Source of the DNA: Serinus canaria
Taxonomy: Eukaryota > Chordata > Aves > Passeriformes > Fringillidae
Direction of reading: 5' to 3'
DNA length: 64,000 nt
Assembly: GCF_022539315.1 (NCBI RefSeq)
Contig: NC_066314.1
Location: 58,761,543-58,825,542 of the forward strand
A model generated the notes under the pieces. It was not told the DNA's origin. It saw nothing but the letters and a program-made list of their open reading frames with translations, and ran no database searches. The stretch's first letter is position 1. The number at the start of each line of letters is the position of its first letter. The translations under genes and the position numbers were made by a program. Shown piece by piece: positions 25,501 through 37,747 of the stretch.

Positions 25501-28500
25501 AGATATATAAAAAGTGTTTTTTATAAACACAGAAATGGTGTCTGTTAATTATGACATGTAAAAACACAGCCAACACAGTTGTTGGTTGTGTGTTTTTCAT
25601 CTGTGCCTAAATCACACACACTGATTACAGCTACAGCTATGGTGCTTGGAGGAACACATTTCTGCTGACAGTCATCACAGTGTGTGAGGTGTGCAGTGGA
25701 AGATGTGTGCTAAACAAGTCTGCAGGAGAAGAAGCACAGGCTTGATGACAGAAATAAGCACACAAAAGCTTTCTGAAGAAATGTAATTTTAGTCTTGGGC
25801 ACAGGAGCTCTTAGGTGCATGTGTCACAAACCCTGGGTGGCTGTGGTGAATGGGTTTTTTGGATGGCTGAGTTGAAACTCTGATGTTTAACTTGCAGCAG
25901 TGGTAGGTGCTCACAGCCCAACCTAAAAGTGTGCTGGGTTTTGATCAAGTGTAGTAACAGGGTTAAATAATCTGAAAAATCCAATTGCAGTTGTCTCTAG
26001 TTGGCCATTTTAAATTACTAGTTCCTTTTTGGCTTTAGTCTCCCCATGTCTAACTTGAATTTTCAGCTCCACTGTGAAAATGAATTCAAATTGTGGAATT
26101 TTTCCCTAGGAGGGAATTAAATAGCCCTGTGGGAACAAAATTTGGATTGTATTCAGTAAAGGAGAGGTGAGGCTGTGCATGAGACAGTGCAAAGAACAAA
26201 ACATGGAATATCTTCTCAATTAGTGAGGCACCATGCATTCTGCTTTTTAAAAGCATGGGTTTTGTAGAGAAACTCTTTGGTCATGTTATTAAAGCATTCC
26301 TATTTCTAGGTGTATTGGATGTGCAAAAGGACACTGAGTTAAACATTCACAGGTATTTCTTAATACTTGGGTGCTTTGCAGCCTGAATGTTCAATTCATG
26401 TGTGCAATTTACCAGCACTAGTGCATTGCAGGCAGAAGTGTTAGCTGGGATTTTGCCAAGTACTGTGTGGACTCTCTAAATTACATGTTCCATGTGCCAA
26501 AATGCCTAGCATTCATGGACTTAGGAAAGTGTAGGTAAATGGGAATGCTACTTATCTAAACAGTCATTGCAGGATAGAGTTCTGAGGTTTGTAGAAAATT
26601 TCAGCTGGGGAGGGAGCTGACAGCCAGGATCACTTATACAATAGTGAGCTGTTTTGAAGCCTGAGAAGAGATTTTTCAAGAGAGCCAAAGTGACAATACT
26701 AAGGATGTGTATTTTCTTAGCCATTTGGAGAGCCAAATCTCTTGTTTAGGCTTTCTTCTCTCTATATCTGAATGACTTGCAGCATATTTTGTTTCACTTT
26801 TGTGGATGCAGTGTTGCCTTATTAATATTTGTCTGGAATTCATGCCATCATGAAGATTTTACTCTCAGCTTCTTGCTTTGGACTGTGGCTCAAGAGTTCA
26901 CATGTACCTCCTGGATCACATCAAATATAAATATAAACACCTCTAACTTCTTGACACCAGTCATGTACTCTTACCACAGCACATCTTGCTTGGTTTGTTT
27001 TGAAGAAGAAACCTACCTCCCTTTTCCTCCAGGGTCTCTTGAGCCAGGTCCTGTTGTCCTTTTCATTTCAGTATTTCACAAGCACCTTCCTTCTTGTTCT
27101 CATTATTATTCTGCGAAACCTCGCTCGTGGTTCTCTGTAACCCTCTATCAGAAATAGTCTTTTCTTAGAGGGTGTGCCATACCTCTCTGTATGACCACTG
27201 ATCTATTAGCCTGCTCCATTTTCCCTCTGTGCCTAAGTTTTTCTCATTTTGTGTTACATTCTCAAGGGCTTTGGGAGAAGGGTTGCCACTTTGCTCTGCT
27301 AGTACAGTGCTTGGCAGAGTACACTTAAGATGTTAAGGGACTATTATAAGGGTAAACTAAGAATGATTTTCAGACAATTTCAACCTGTTGTGCTCAGGAA
27401 GAAGAAAATGGAGAGTGGGAAATAAATCCCTTGAAGCAGAGAAGGGTTGTTGGTGACTTCAGAAGCTAGAATGTGTTGTACACAACACTGCCTGATCCTG
27501 GCAGGAAATGTGTAACTGGGACTTGGAAAAAAGGTGGCAAGGGAAGGGGAGGGGGTAGGGGGGGAGGAGAGTATCAAGGTGAGATTTGACCAGTCCTCCG
27601 TCCCTTCCTTTCACAGGATTGTTCATCTGGAATGACAGCTGTCACCATGCATTGTAGGAGGCAGTGTCAGAGAAGTGCCAGATGCAGTTGTTCACAATGA
27701 CCTCAGTGCTAAGCACAGCGTGTTGCTGTTGCTGGAAACCCTCTGTAACCCTGCAGACTGGTTAGACTGGCTTAAAGCCTGGAATAACTCTGAGCAGTTT
27801 ATGCAGATCTAAGTGGTGATGGCAGGGATGTCAGGTTAATCAGCAAAGTTGGCTTCCAGAGGAGTAAAATGACGGATTCCAGAGGAGTGAAGTGACCAGC
27901 CAAAGGCCAGCATATCTTGCTGTCTTAGAGCAGCTGAATATTCGTGATGAGTCTGGGGATTAGAGGTGATAAACATCATAAAGGGCAGCCTTAGAGAACA
28001 TGCCCTGTTGTGCTGGTCACCCATGGCTGGATTTCCCTTCTACTTTCATGATGATACAAATTTAAGAAAATTAAGGGCTAAATACTGACCTCACTAATAG
28101 CTCTAATTTATCCATAGCCTTCACAATGGTGCTGCCCTAGGGGTAGCTCGACCCAGAGGTGCAAGAGGCAGCAAAGGAAGACTCTGCACAAGGTGATGTG
28201 AGGCCAGTTTTGACTCAAGTTATCCAAACAGGCATTTGAGAGTTGCATTTGCCAAGGGATTCTAGATTTCCAGGCAGGTACCACGTTAAAGGTTTTACCT
28301 GAGCAATGCATACACAGCAAGCTGGGAGAGAGCTGCTGCTTCTGCGATGTGACTAGAGAGGCTCTTGGAGGGTTGAAAAAGAGCAATGTCCTCTCTCCTG
28401 AGTTAATATTTAGGCAAGCCTACCTATTTTTTTCCCATAAATGATTCTATTTTTGCATTTCTGCATTTCCCAGGAAGGTTTGGGAGTAAGCTCTCCAGAA

Positions 28501-30252
28501 GTTTAAATATGGTGTTTAGCCCTTGCTCTGCAGTTAACCTGGCAGAGTGCTGGCCTTGCTGTTCTTGAGCTTATGATTACAGGATACATATTTTTCATTT
28601 TTAATTCCTTGGTGTTTCTTTACTCAAATTACCTCCTTCCTTGCCAGTGGTGGAGGTTAGGTCCCACCACAAAGTAATTACTAGCACTGGAGATGCACAT
28701 TCTTCTCCCTTCCTCCAGGCACCCAGCTTCTGCCCTGTGCCTGTGTGCTCTGTGTGTGTGTGTGGTCTTAATATCAAGGACACACAGCAGCACAGGCTGT
28801 AAGCCTACTCTTATTTTTGTTACCTGTTTGCAGCTGAGCTCTGTTGACATCTCACCAGCTTGATACACTCAGCTGTGAATGAAGGGTCTTGTGCAGCCTT
28901 GCAGAGTGTTGGTGGCACAGCCCCAGGCCCATGGCTGCCTCCCAGGATGTTGGTGCAGCACAGTTAATTCAGAGCTCTGTTGCTTTTACCCTACAGTGTG
29001 TCTTTTTGCTCTCTCTCTTTTAATTTTGTATATGAAGTAAAGAATCTGTTTGAAGGCAGTAGAAAGCTTTGACAGAAAGATCAGCACTCTTCCTTTTATG
29101 TATATTTGCTTTCAGATTTCAGCTGCTCTGTTTAATGGATATGCCTCTCACAATCACTGCTCAGTCATGACAGAGGACTGTGCCACATGCAGCTGGGATG
29201 CAGTGCCCCTGGTATAGGATATTCTCCTGCAAGAGGGAAGACTAAAGTCTATGAGTTGGAATGGGAAATTTTCTAAGGCAGAATTACAACTGACAAAAAT
29301 GCATTTGATTATTTTGTGTTTTTAAAGGGGGGTGTTAATAGCCTTGTGGAATTGTTTCAAAGGTTGAGTCTTTCTAAGTTCTTAGTACTGTATTATACTT
29401 CAGATCTGGGAAAATAAGTCCTTTTTCAGCAACTAAAACAGTGACTGGAAATGGGGAGCTAAACTTACCATGCCAGCCTTCTTCCAGTTCTTGACAATGC
29501 TGGGCAAACCCTTCAGCTTTGTCTAGAAAAAGGTTGCATGGCTTTCTCTTGACTAGGGAGCTTTCAATAAATGGAGTTAGGGGATAATTCTGCTGACACG
29601 TGATGCATGTTTCATTGTTGCCAGATAAAATATGTACCCTGTGCTCTGACTTCCCAGAGGTTCTGTGGAGGGAATCAGCATGATCACCATGGCACTGGTG
29701 CTCCTGTGAAATCATCAAAGCCTATATCCTCTTTTGCACATACTAAATGAATCCTTGGGAGAAAAAATGAAGTTAAGGGTGTGACAAATACTTTGTTTTA
29801 TGAGTATAATCCCACCATTGGAGCTATTTGCTGCCTGCTAGCAGTAGAAGAAGCAGAAGTCTGGCTAAAGGCTATCTCTAGAAGGAGGAATAAAACTGAG
29901 TCAGCAGGCATTAGGCTGTTTAGGACAGGGCTCTCTGGCTGCTTTACCCAGAGCTTGTTTAGTCTTGTTCTGCTACGCATTAGCAGCTTTCAGCAATGCA
30001 CAGCGATTAGTGCTCTGTGTCTTTCCTCGCTGCTCCTCTGTGTATCCTGGGGCTAGGATTAGGTTACATCCCTGAAATGGCATGGTTGTCTGCATTGACT
30101 GAAAGCTGAATAGTAAGGGCAGAGTTTTGTTGATAGACTAAAATGTCTTCTGTGTTTGTTTCCCTTCTCTGGAAGAGGAATGACATTATTTTCATTTGTA
30201 GTCTTTCTGTTTCTGATCTAAACATGTGGTGTCCAATTTCCTTCCCTGGCAG

Positions 30253-30419
30253 GTGACCTGGAAAATGAGGAATGGTGTCTGGCTACAGAGTTTACTCCAG
30301 CTGCAATAAAGACTGAGCCAGGGCTTTGTGAGACATCAGGCCTTGCTCCCTCCGTCAGTCTCACCGTCACGGCCACGTCGCTGGAGGGGGAGCAGCCTGA
30401 GCTCCAGACAGATGCCCTG
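30253..30419 (+). CDS. CREB3L2: CREB3L2 coding exon 3 (IKTE motif)
   Basis: This exon encodes residues 73-128, completing the split glycine codon left by exon 2. It reads GDLENEEWCLATEFTPAAIK, with IKTEP at 91-95 matching the same motif in human CREB3L2. IKTE fits the PsiKxE sumoylation consensus. The SVTLT-like segment of human appears here as SVSLTVTATS. The last part (EGEQPELQTDAL) is poorly conserved, in line with the fast evolution of this linker. The acceptor is CTGGCAG/GTGACC and the donor is CCCTG/GTACTG, a weak donor (GTACTG). The exon is 167 nt and ends in phase 0. Reading past the donor gives ten codons and then TAG, so retention of intron 3 would truncate the protein before the bZIP. 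Confidence 0.93.
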
Positions 30420-31997
30420 GTACTGCAGACTCTGTTCTCTCTGCACACTTAGCTGCAGCTTCTCCTAAGGCTGCTTACCAGTGGAGCCTCCTTGGTGCCA
30501 AAGCTTGGCAGTTCAGGGTGCACACTGCAGTCTGTTCTAGTGGTTTTTAATGTTTGCTGGTGTCCCACTGTCTGTTGCTGGAAGAGCTTGTTGTCTGCAT
30601 CTTTAGCTCTTAATGGTTGGCTATCAACTTAGTCTTCTATGCTAGCCCCAAAGCCTGGGGCTCTTGGGTTCCTAGAAATATTTGAATAGTTTCTAATGAA
30701 CCAGTTGTGCCTGAACTGCCTAATCCACTTGCTCTGTGAAGCCTTTAATAAGACCTTGCTTTAATACTGCTGTGTCTTCCCCTAAGCAGAACAAGACTCC
30801 TTGTTGGGATTGATTGGAGAGTTTCCCTGTTTGCCTGCAAAGTTACTTTTGCCAGATATGTGAAGCTTTGACATTTCAAGCTGCTGCCTCTTCCGGACCA
30901 GCCAGCCTCACAAGGAGCTTTGTGATGCTTTTCTGACCACAGCTGGAGCAGCCAGTGGGCATTCTAAAGAGCTTAGTTTGGCTGTGGCTGGGTTAAGGAG
31001 AATGAGCTGCAGCAGCTGGTGGCTCACCAGGGTCCCCAGCCAGTAGAGGGAGAAGCATGGCTGTTGTCAGCCCCCAGGATGCAATGTCAGTCCAGGCTGG
31101 AGGGAGGTGATATATGCTGAAAATAAAAGTTTCCACTTGGGCGTGGATCAGAAATAGGTGCAACAGAAATTATTTTATGAGAAACTGAAAAAAGCTTAGC
31201 ACAAGTTTCCCATAATTTTCTTCTGGCTTGAATGTGCTGTTCCCAGGACACAGTCCTGCTGTAGCTTGGGATGCTGTGATTTGCAGAGTATTGGGACCTG
31301 CTGGTGGCTCATTGCTGTTGCATGGATTAGTTACACAGGTTACTGAGAGAGATTTTGGCTGCAGTTAGCCTGCTGGTGTGCCAGTCTGGCTTCCTCAGGC
31401 CTGGCACTGCAGCACACAGACAGGCTCTGGGCAAAGCTTGGCAGCCTGGTGTCCCAGCCTGGTCAGAGGGGCAGGCCAGGTGTCTTCCCAACTTCAGTCA
31501 GCAGTGACTGTCTCTTTTCCTGCTCCTCAGCACTGCGAAAGGAGCTTGGGTCCCAAAACCTGGTGCTCAGTGACTGGCACCTTGCTCTTGCTCCTAGATG
31601 ACAATGGCCTTTAAGAGGCTGTCCCTGACTCCCAGGGGTGTTCCTGTCCTTGCTCAAACAGACCGTGCAGTCCAGCAAATCCTAGCAGCAGCTCTGTTGC
31701 TAAGAGAAGTAATTTGAGTGGGTTACATGTTAGCTTTCAGTCTGAAATGTCATCTCTGAGGCATAATCTTTTATTTTAGCTAAATATAGTAGTAAGAAAA
31801 GCCATAGTGGGAGTAGGCAGGGCAATATTCTCTGTAGCCTGGTTTAGCAAACTGTGTGAAGCAGTTAAAGCTTTGCCTGTGGCAGAGCAGGAGGAGAGGA
31901 AACCTCTCCATTTATGGAGAAGTAATCCTTGTGCTCTTCTATTAAGACTTTAAGATGTGTACTCCAGGTTTTCATGCTGTTAATTTCTCTTTTCTAG
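30420..31997 (+). other. CREB3L2: CREB3L2 intron 3
   Basis: A 1.6-kb intron with no recognised repeat or RNA gene. Small chance frames such as 31378-31614 have no family resemblance. The acceptor tract is TTTCTCTTTTCTAG just before 31998. Confidence 0.85.
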
Positions 31998-32085
31998 ATG
32001 AAACCACTGACCCAGAAAGTTCTTCCAGAGATTAAATTGGAGCCCCATGAAGTGGATCAGTTCCTGAACCTCTCTTCTAAGGAAG
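31998..32085 (+). CDS. CREB3L2: CREB3L2 coding exon 4 (IKLEPHEVDQFL)
   Basis: This 88-nt exon encodes residues 129-157 and the first base of codon 158. The core IKLEPHEVDQFLN (140-152) is identical to human CREB3L2 and is the most diagnostic short block of the CREB3L1/CREB3L2 N-terminus. IKLE at 140-143 is a second sumoylation-type site; the related lysine has been studied in the CREB3L1/L2 family. The acceptor is TTTCTAG/ATGAAA and the donor is GGAAG/GTCTGT. The frame opens in phase 0 and closes in phase 1. The human residues before IKLEP (IIPK) read VLPE here. Confidence 0.94.
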
Positions 32086-33857
32086 GTCTGTTAAATATGA
32101 AATGAAAATGTAGGGGTAGATGTCCAGCAAGTACAATAAATGTACTTTACCCTGATTAAATATTTGGATTTCTTGTTCACCATGTAAAATCTGAAGCTGT
32201 CATTTTATAAGGATTCAACTCAGGCTATTGGAGATCCAGAGTCTCTCTGAGCCTTTATGTGAAGTTTTTTTTCTTTCTCCCCCCCCCTCTTTTCATCACA
32301 AAGAAAATGATCCCTTTTTCTCTGTAGGATATTAATAATTGTACTGAAGGGAGCTTGAATTATTCAAGTACAGGATTATTTAGGATAGAAAAGAAATCAG
32401 TTTGAGGAGACTTAGTTAAGAAATAAGAAACTTGACTGTTTCTTATTTTAAGATTTTTCTTGTTTTTAACCTCTGATGCAAAAGCAAAAGCAGGATGTGA
32501 GTTCATATGAAAATAACAGTGAGGTGAATCTGTTTGTAGCACATTAGTTTTAAGAGCAATCGTTATCTCTTTGTACTTGCACTCTAATGTGAAAGGAGGA
32601 GCAAAGATCCCTACCCTGAAAGCTAAACACAATTAAAGCCAAGAAGACTTTGGAAGAGCCAAATACTTGGTGTGAGATCTGAGCAGATACCTGCATTTCA
32701 GTGAGAAACTCTTGGTATTCTGTTAGTGAATTAATTTCTGTGGGTAAGTAGCACTGCTCCAGGGAGAAAAGCAAATAATATAGCAGGTGGATAAAGGAAG
32801 GCTGTATCTCAGCTCAGGTGTAGATTTGTTTGCTCACTTTGTGGGATTAAGGGCCTTTCTGTTTTTCAAATACGTTTCTTCTTCTGTCAACTGCAAGAGC
32901 TAACATGTGAGATAAAAAAAGTATTATAGATTTTTTTTATTACCATTTTTCTTCCATCCTCCCTCACCACCAATTAGATCTTTTCAACTCAAATTTGCAG
33001 AGCATAACAGAAGTGGAAGGTGGCAAATCAGCCCTGTATCTTCCTACTTCAAAATTCAGTTGCTATAAATTTAGCTCAGAGAAAGAGTGACTTAGTTATG
33101 GCTGTTTTGAGCATCTGCTAAATTGTCCATTTAGTAAGAGTGGGTGAGACATGCCCTGTTTCTCTTGGTCCAGGTCCTTTTGATCATAAGCCCCACTTTG
33201 GCTGACAATTCTAGAGCAGGTTCTAGGCTGCAGCTGAGGTTATCTTATGGCCCTGGATAGACAGTGTGAGAGAGGTTCCTGTGGTGGCTGCCTGTGCTGC
33301 TCCTGCTCCATCAGTGCAGTGAAGTCTTTGCTGTCACTAGGTTGTCAGTCACTTCCCAGCTGTGCCAAATCATGTCCTTAGGAGGCCTTTCTCTCCTTCC
33401 TGATCATGTAACTCCTTGGATGTGATCCCTTCCCTTGCAAATACTGGCAGATTGTTTAATCCATGGCAAAGTTAGAAAATACTATTGTTTTTGGAGACAA
33501 AGTATGCTGGCTCAGAGCCCCTCTGTTAGTGTGGTTTCCCAGGAACAGGGAGCTTGTACTTTACATTTTACATGAACCTGAAGGCATTTGAAGAAGGAGC
33601 TGAAGTGTAGGTAGAAGTGACTGGAGCATATGCACAGAGCCCTGTTTTGTCTGTCAAACCTAAAGATAGCTGCTGCATTTCATTCCTTCTTTGGAGACCT
33701 GCATGCTCCAAACCTCTTCCAAGCTGCAACTTCTGCTTGATCCATTTTTCAGCAGGCACTCCTAGTCCTGGGAACTGTGTGGTGGTGGTGGCTGTAGTGC
33801 CAGTTTGAATGGGCACCTTAAACCCTTGTGTTACTTTCTGTCTCTGTTGCCATTTAG
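32086..33857 (+). other. CREB3L2: CREB3L2 intron 4
   Basis: A 1.8-kb intron with no recognised repeat beyond short homopolymers, for example a C-rich run near 32280. Its 3' end carries a tandem TAGCAG acceptor, described with exon 5. Confidence 0.85.
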
Positions 33858-34039
33858 CAGTGGATCCCCTGCATTTGCCTCCCACCCCTCCGAGCAGCCA
33901 TGGCAGTGACTCTGAAGGAGGGCAGAGCCCAGCTCGGTCGCTCCCTCCTTCCAGCCCAGTCCAGCTCCAGGCCACGGCCAAGGTCGCGTCGCGCGCGGCT
34001 TCGATGCTCTCCAATTCCCCTCTCCTGACTGCACCACAT
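33858..34039 (+). CDS. CREB3L2: CREB3L2 coding exon 5 (phosphodegron-like block)
   Basis: This 182-nt exon encodes residues 158-218. The block [17 protein letters not shown] (162-178) matches human almost exactly. It is a Thr/Ser-Pro motif of the kind recognised as a phosphodegron, and FBXW7-directed turnover has been reported for CREB3L1 and CREB3L2. A Ser/Pro/Ala-rich linker follows that aligns loosely with human, then [10 protein letters not shown] at the end. The acceptor is a NAGNAG site (TAGCAG, 33855-33860). I place the exon after the first AG, giving Ala-Val-Asp; use of the second AG would drop only Ala158. The donor is CACAT/GTGAGT and the end phase is 0. The 3' half is CpG-rich relative to the surrounding intron. 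Confidence 0.94.
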
Positions 34040-34714
34040 GTGAGTTGAGCTGGCTCTCTCCTTCACCATTTATCTGTGTGGGTTTTTTTGGTTTTTTTTT
34101 GTTTTTTTTTTTTTTTTTTTAAATTACTGGTTTTGACAGAGATTTGCTAACTTTCTGTTGTTGTTTCGATTAATTCATCTCTGGTCAAAACTGCATATCT
34201 GGTAATTCTTGCTCATTGGTCTGTTCTGTTCCCACAGGGAACAGCATGTTCCTCTCCTCCAAGTTGAGACAGGGTTCCCCAGTGTTATTAGGTTTATCCC
34301 ATCATGGACTGTGTTTTGCCTTAGGGCCCAGCCCTACTGGGTTGACCTGTCTCTGGTAGATCTGCCTGTCATTAGCAGGGGGTGATCTTTAGGGAGGGAT
34401 TTTCAGTAGTGTTTCTCATGTGTCTCTATCCCTCTTTGAGCCAAAGGCAGTTATACTGTTGGCCTCAGTGTGACAGAGCTGGGCCAAGAACAACTGTTTT
34501 AAGGGAATCCTGTCCCAAAGGTTTGAACTCAGAATGGAAGTTACCTGAAAGTTCTTCCACACATTCCCAGTTGCAGGGGGCTGTTCCAGTAGGCCTAGTC
34601 CTGTCTGAAGTGGGAGACCTTCTGCCTCTCCTCCCTCCCTAACAACCTTTTCTTCTAGGACTGTGTACACTTAATATTTTGTTTTATTTTATTTCATTTC
34701 TATGACCCTTGAAG
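34040..34714 (+). other. CREB3L2: CREB3L2 intron 5, with poly-T tract
   Basis: A short 675-nt intron. Just after the donor is an interrupted run of T (34083-34120). Its acceptor, CCCTTGAAG before 34715, is not a strong pyrimidine-AG site, and a better-looking TTACAG follows nine bases into the exon. Confidence 0.85.
34083..34120. repeat. Interrupted poly-T tract
   Basis: Runs of T broken by GG and G near the 5' end of intron 5; the longest uninterrupted run is 20 bases. Confidence 0.95.
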
Positions 34715-34861
34715 AAATTACAGGGGACTGGCCCCCTCATCCTTACGGAGGAAGAGAAGAGGACACTGATAGCAGAGGGCTACCCAATCCCTACCAAGCT
34801 GCCCCTGACAAAAGCAGAGGAGAAAGTCCTAAAGAAAATCCGCAGGAAAATCAAAAACAAG
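34715..34861 (+). CDS. CREB3L2: CREB3L2 coding exon 6 (ATB domain and start of basic region)
   Basis: This 147-nt exon encodes residues 219-267. It begins [20 protein letters not shown], against [20 protein letters not shown] in human. It continues through the segment next to the bZIP that is specific to the CREB3 family ([11 protein letters not shown], 239-249) and the lysine/arginine-rich start of the basic region ([10 protein letters not shown], 258-267). This part contacts DNA and carries nuclear-localisation charge. I chose 34715 because KLQ is present in the human protein. The TTACAG inside the exon would give an in-frame protein lacking KLQ. The donor is CAAG/GTAAAT; both ends are phase 0. 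Confidence 0.95.
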
Positions 34862-36560
34862 GTAAATGTTAGTTAGCTTTGCTGGGTGGTTCCTACTTTT
34901 CCTTCATTTAAAAAAATGCTGCAGAATTCTGCAGTAATGGTCCGTGGTACTGTTGAATGCTGTAAGTTGTCTTTTAACAAAGTGCTTTTCTTTGTTCCTG
35001 AACACATCCATCAAATTGTCTGTGAATGTGAGTGTGCCTCAGTGTAGGTATTTACCTGACCCCATTAACAATAGGGTATTTAGCAGGCAGGGTATCAAGT
35101 TGCTGTGGCTTGGCTGCATTTAAAAATCAGAACAATCCTACCCTTATGGTGTGCAAAGAGCTCTGTATTCTTTGCATGATGAGGAAGTTGTTCTGTTCTG
35201 TTTCCTGATTTAAAATATGACTGTGTATTTCAGTGCACTAGTTTTTTGATCACTGAATTCAGTGACTTGTGAAGTTGATACCAAGGATGCCAAATGCCCT
35301 GCAAGTTTGTTTTTTTTTTCCTTCTGATGTGGGGAAGATTGTAGTGATAGGGAAGAATGCTATTTTTTTCAGACTTGGCCAGCTCACTTGTTCTAGAGGA
35401 TTTTAGCACATATTTCATGGTTACTATATTCTGCTACTGGTTTTGCAGACAGAGGTGTAAATTTGGGCACATTAAATTGGAATTTGGTCTTGTACTGTGT
35501 TTTTTACAAAATTTTCTGAAGTGATCTAATGCATTTCACGTACCACTTAAATAGAATTAGAGTCATTTATATTGAGGAGAAATCTGGAGGTCCTTTGGTC
35601 AAAGCCCTGGCTTGGAAAGCAGGGTCAGCTTAGAGTAGGTTGCTCAGGGTCTTGTCCAGTCACATTTTACTGCTGCAAAGGATGATGAGTCCCCTGTGTC
35701 TCTGGGCACCATGTTCCCCTAATAGGACACTCTTATGGTAAAAACAAATAAATAGAAACCCTAATGTGTGACTGGAATTTCCTGTGCTGCAACTTGTATT
35801 TGATGCCTCTTGCCTTTTGCTGTGGGCCTCTGAGAGCTCTGACATCATCTTTGCTGCACGAGATAGTTGAAGGCAGCAATAAATCAGATTCCCTCCTTGG
35901 CCTTCTCTTCTTCAATCTGAACAAGCCCATCTTTTTCTTCCTTTCCTGAAATGTCATGTGCTCTGGCATGCTTATTATAGCAGAGCCTTGTCTCTGAGCC
36001 TGCTTCTGTACATCCAGAGGATTTCTGAGCTGTGGACAGCACTGCTGTACTCAGCTGTGGTTCTGCAGCCCCTGAGCAGAGGGGGAAGAGCCACTCCTCT
36101 GGACCTGCTAACTACAATCTCCTTAGTGCAGACCCACGTTTGGCTGGCTGCTTTTCCAACAGGGGCACACTGCTGACAGTTGTTTGACTTGTTCATCAGG
36201 ACCCCATGTCCTTGTCTGCAAAGCTGCTTTCTAGTGCATCCATGGGCTTTTTCTGTCCTGGATGCAGGACAACATCCTGGGATCATCTTTTGGTATTTGT
36301 CCTGGGAAATTCTCTCCAGATGAATCTGATTTATTTTTTAAGGTTAGCAGATGATCTTTTTTTGTGTGATTGAAAGGAGGAGCCTTGCTTCAGAATGTGG
36401 AAATAGATCCAGTCAGTGCTTTGCTTGCCAGGAATAGAAATGAGAACAAGACAGATGCTTGAATCCAATAACACTGTGGCTTTTTAGCAGTTTATTAATT
36501 CATCTCTGATGCTTTTGTTTTCTATGCAAATATTTGGTGTTTTTCATCCTTTTTCTTTAG
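34862..36560 (+). other. CREB3L2: CREB3L2 intron 6
   Basis: A 1.7-kb intron that contains an antisense CR1 fragment near 35566-35750, listed separately. Nothing else coding is seen. The acceptor tract TTTTTCTTTAG is strong. Confidence 0.85.
35566..35750 (-). mobile_element. CR1 LINE fragment, antisense
   Basis: The plus strand carries GCAGGGTCAGCTTAGAGTAG, GTTGCTCAGGGTCTTGTCCA and a CTCTGGGCACCATGTTCCCC block. These are the reverse complement of internal CR1 3'-region sequence (usual order: GCAGGGTCA, GGTTGCTCAGG, GTCCAG, CTCTGGGCAACCTGTTCC). It is an old, diverged copy in intron 6. Confidence 0.75.
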
Positions 36561-36619
36561 ATCTCTGCCCAGGAAAGTAGAAGAAAAAAGAAAGAATACA
36601 TGGACAGTCTGGAAAAAAA
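36561..36619 (+). CDS. CREB3L2: CREB3L2 coding exon 7 (bZIP basic region)
   Basis: This 59-nt exon encodes residues 268-286 and two bases of Lys287. ISAQESRRKKKEYMDSLEKK is identical to human CREB3L2. Together with Asn266 of exon 6 it makes the DNA-contact signature N-x(3)-A-Q-x-S-R of the bZIP family (N266, A270, Q271, S273, R274). Leu284 is the first leucine of the zipper. The acceptor is CTTTAG/ATCTCT and the donor AAAAAA/GTAAGC, close to consensus. The end phase is 2. Confidence 0.96.
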
Positions 36620-37747
36620 GTAAGCCAGCCTCCTTCCTGTTTCAAGCAGGCCAATAGCACGAGTTGTGGGACTGGGAAGGGCTCCAGCTGTGGCTGCTGG
36701 GACAGTTCCATGCACAGAGTGCCAGCTGCCATCTCGTGGCAGTGACTGAGAAAAGGCCCTGCTCCTGGCAGCTGCTTGTCGGGGTCAGGACTGTGCCTGC
36801 CTGCAGCCAGTCGTTCATGTGCCAGCCAACACTTCACACCTTAAATAAGGCAAGACCCAGCTGCATTGGCCTTCACCTCAGGGGACTGTGTTGGCCTAGT
36901 GGACAGGCAGTGTTCAGGGAAAGATGGATCCAGAGTGAGTAAACTCCGTCTTCTAGTGCAGATGAAAACAGAAATAGGAAGTGGGTGAGTCAGGACTGCC
37001 TGGGAAAATAAGCAGGACTCAGGAAAATAGCATGTGACCCATGGACTTCCCTTAGCAAGCAGGAGCCAAACCCCCACTTAGTGATTTATATCCCAAATTA
37101 ATCTTTCTTCCAGGAGATGAATATTCTAGTATTACTCTTATGCAATTCACCAGATGGTTCTGTTAAAACCCTTGTACCATCTTTGGTGATATCCTTGATG
37201 TAATTTCCATTTTTTTCTTGTCTCTTCATAGCTCTGTCTTGCTTCCTCAGAGTTACTCTTCTGAAACTCCACCTCATGCATACCAGATATCAAGGACATT
37301 TTCTTTTCCCTTTTTTCTTCTTGAAGCTATTCAGGATGGTTCTCTTAGTTTTCTTAGGAGTCACATATTTTACTTGGACCTCTTACATGTTGTATGACAA
37401 TGTCCTTTAGTTTGGGGATTTCAGGGGTGGTTTGGAAAGGGGTAGTGTCTTGGGACAGTCTTGAGCACTGTCCTTAATCTCGTGGCTTATTAGACCTCAT
37501 GAAATTGAATTTTGAGGCTCTGATTTCAGAAGCATGGCTTTTCCCAGACAGCTAATGCAACTTTTGCTTTGTGTTTCATGCTATGAAGTGTGATTAAATA
37601 TTACAACTAAGGTTGGTTGGTGTAATTGTTTCTTTAAATGCAGGCAAGATCATAGAGCTCTCAGTGGAAGCCAGTTTGGCTTGTTTTACAATCACTTGAA
37701 TAAATAACTGGTGTTTTTATATTTCTCTTCCATTGTGCTGTCTCCAG
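36620..37747 (+). other. CREB3L2: CREB3L2 intron 7
   Basis: A 1.1-kb intron with no repeat, RNA or coding feature that I recognise. Confidence 0.85.

Larger units (their letters stand above)
17986..30252 (+). other. CREB3L2: CREB3L2 intron 2
   Basis: A 12.3-kb intron bounded by GTACAG at the donor and TGGCAG at the acceptor. It contains a (GGA)n tract at 18921-18948, an antisense solo LTR at 19645-19934 and an antisense CR1 fragment near 22418-22541. The longest open frame is a minus-strand 186-codon frame at 23925-24485; it has no recognisable domain and I treat it as chance. I see no other gene. Confidence 0.85.
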
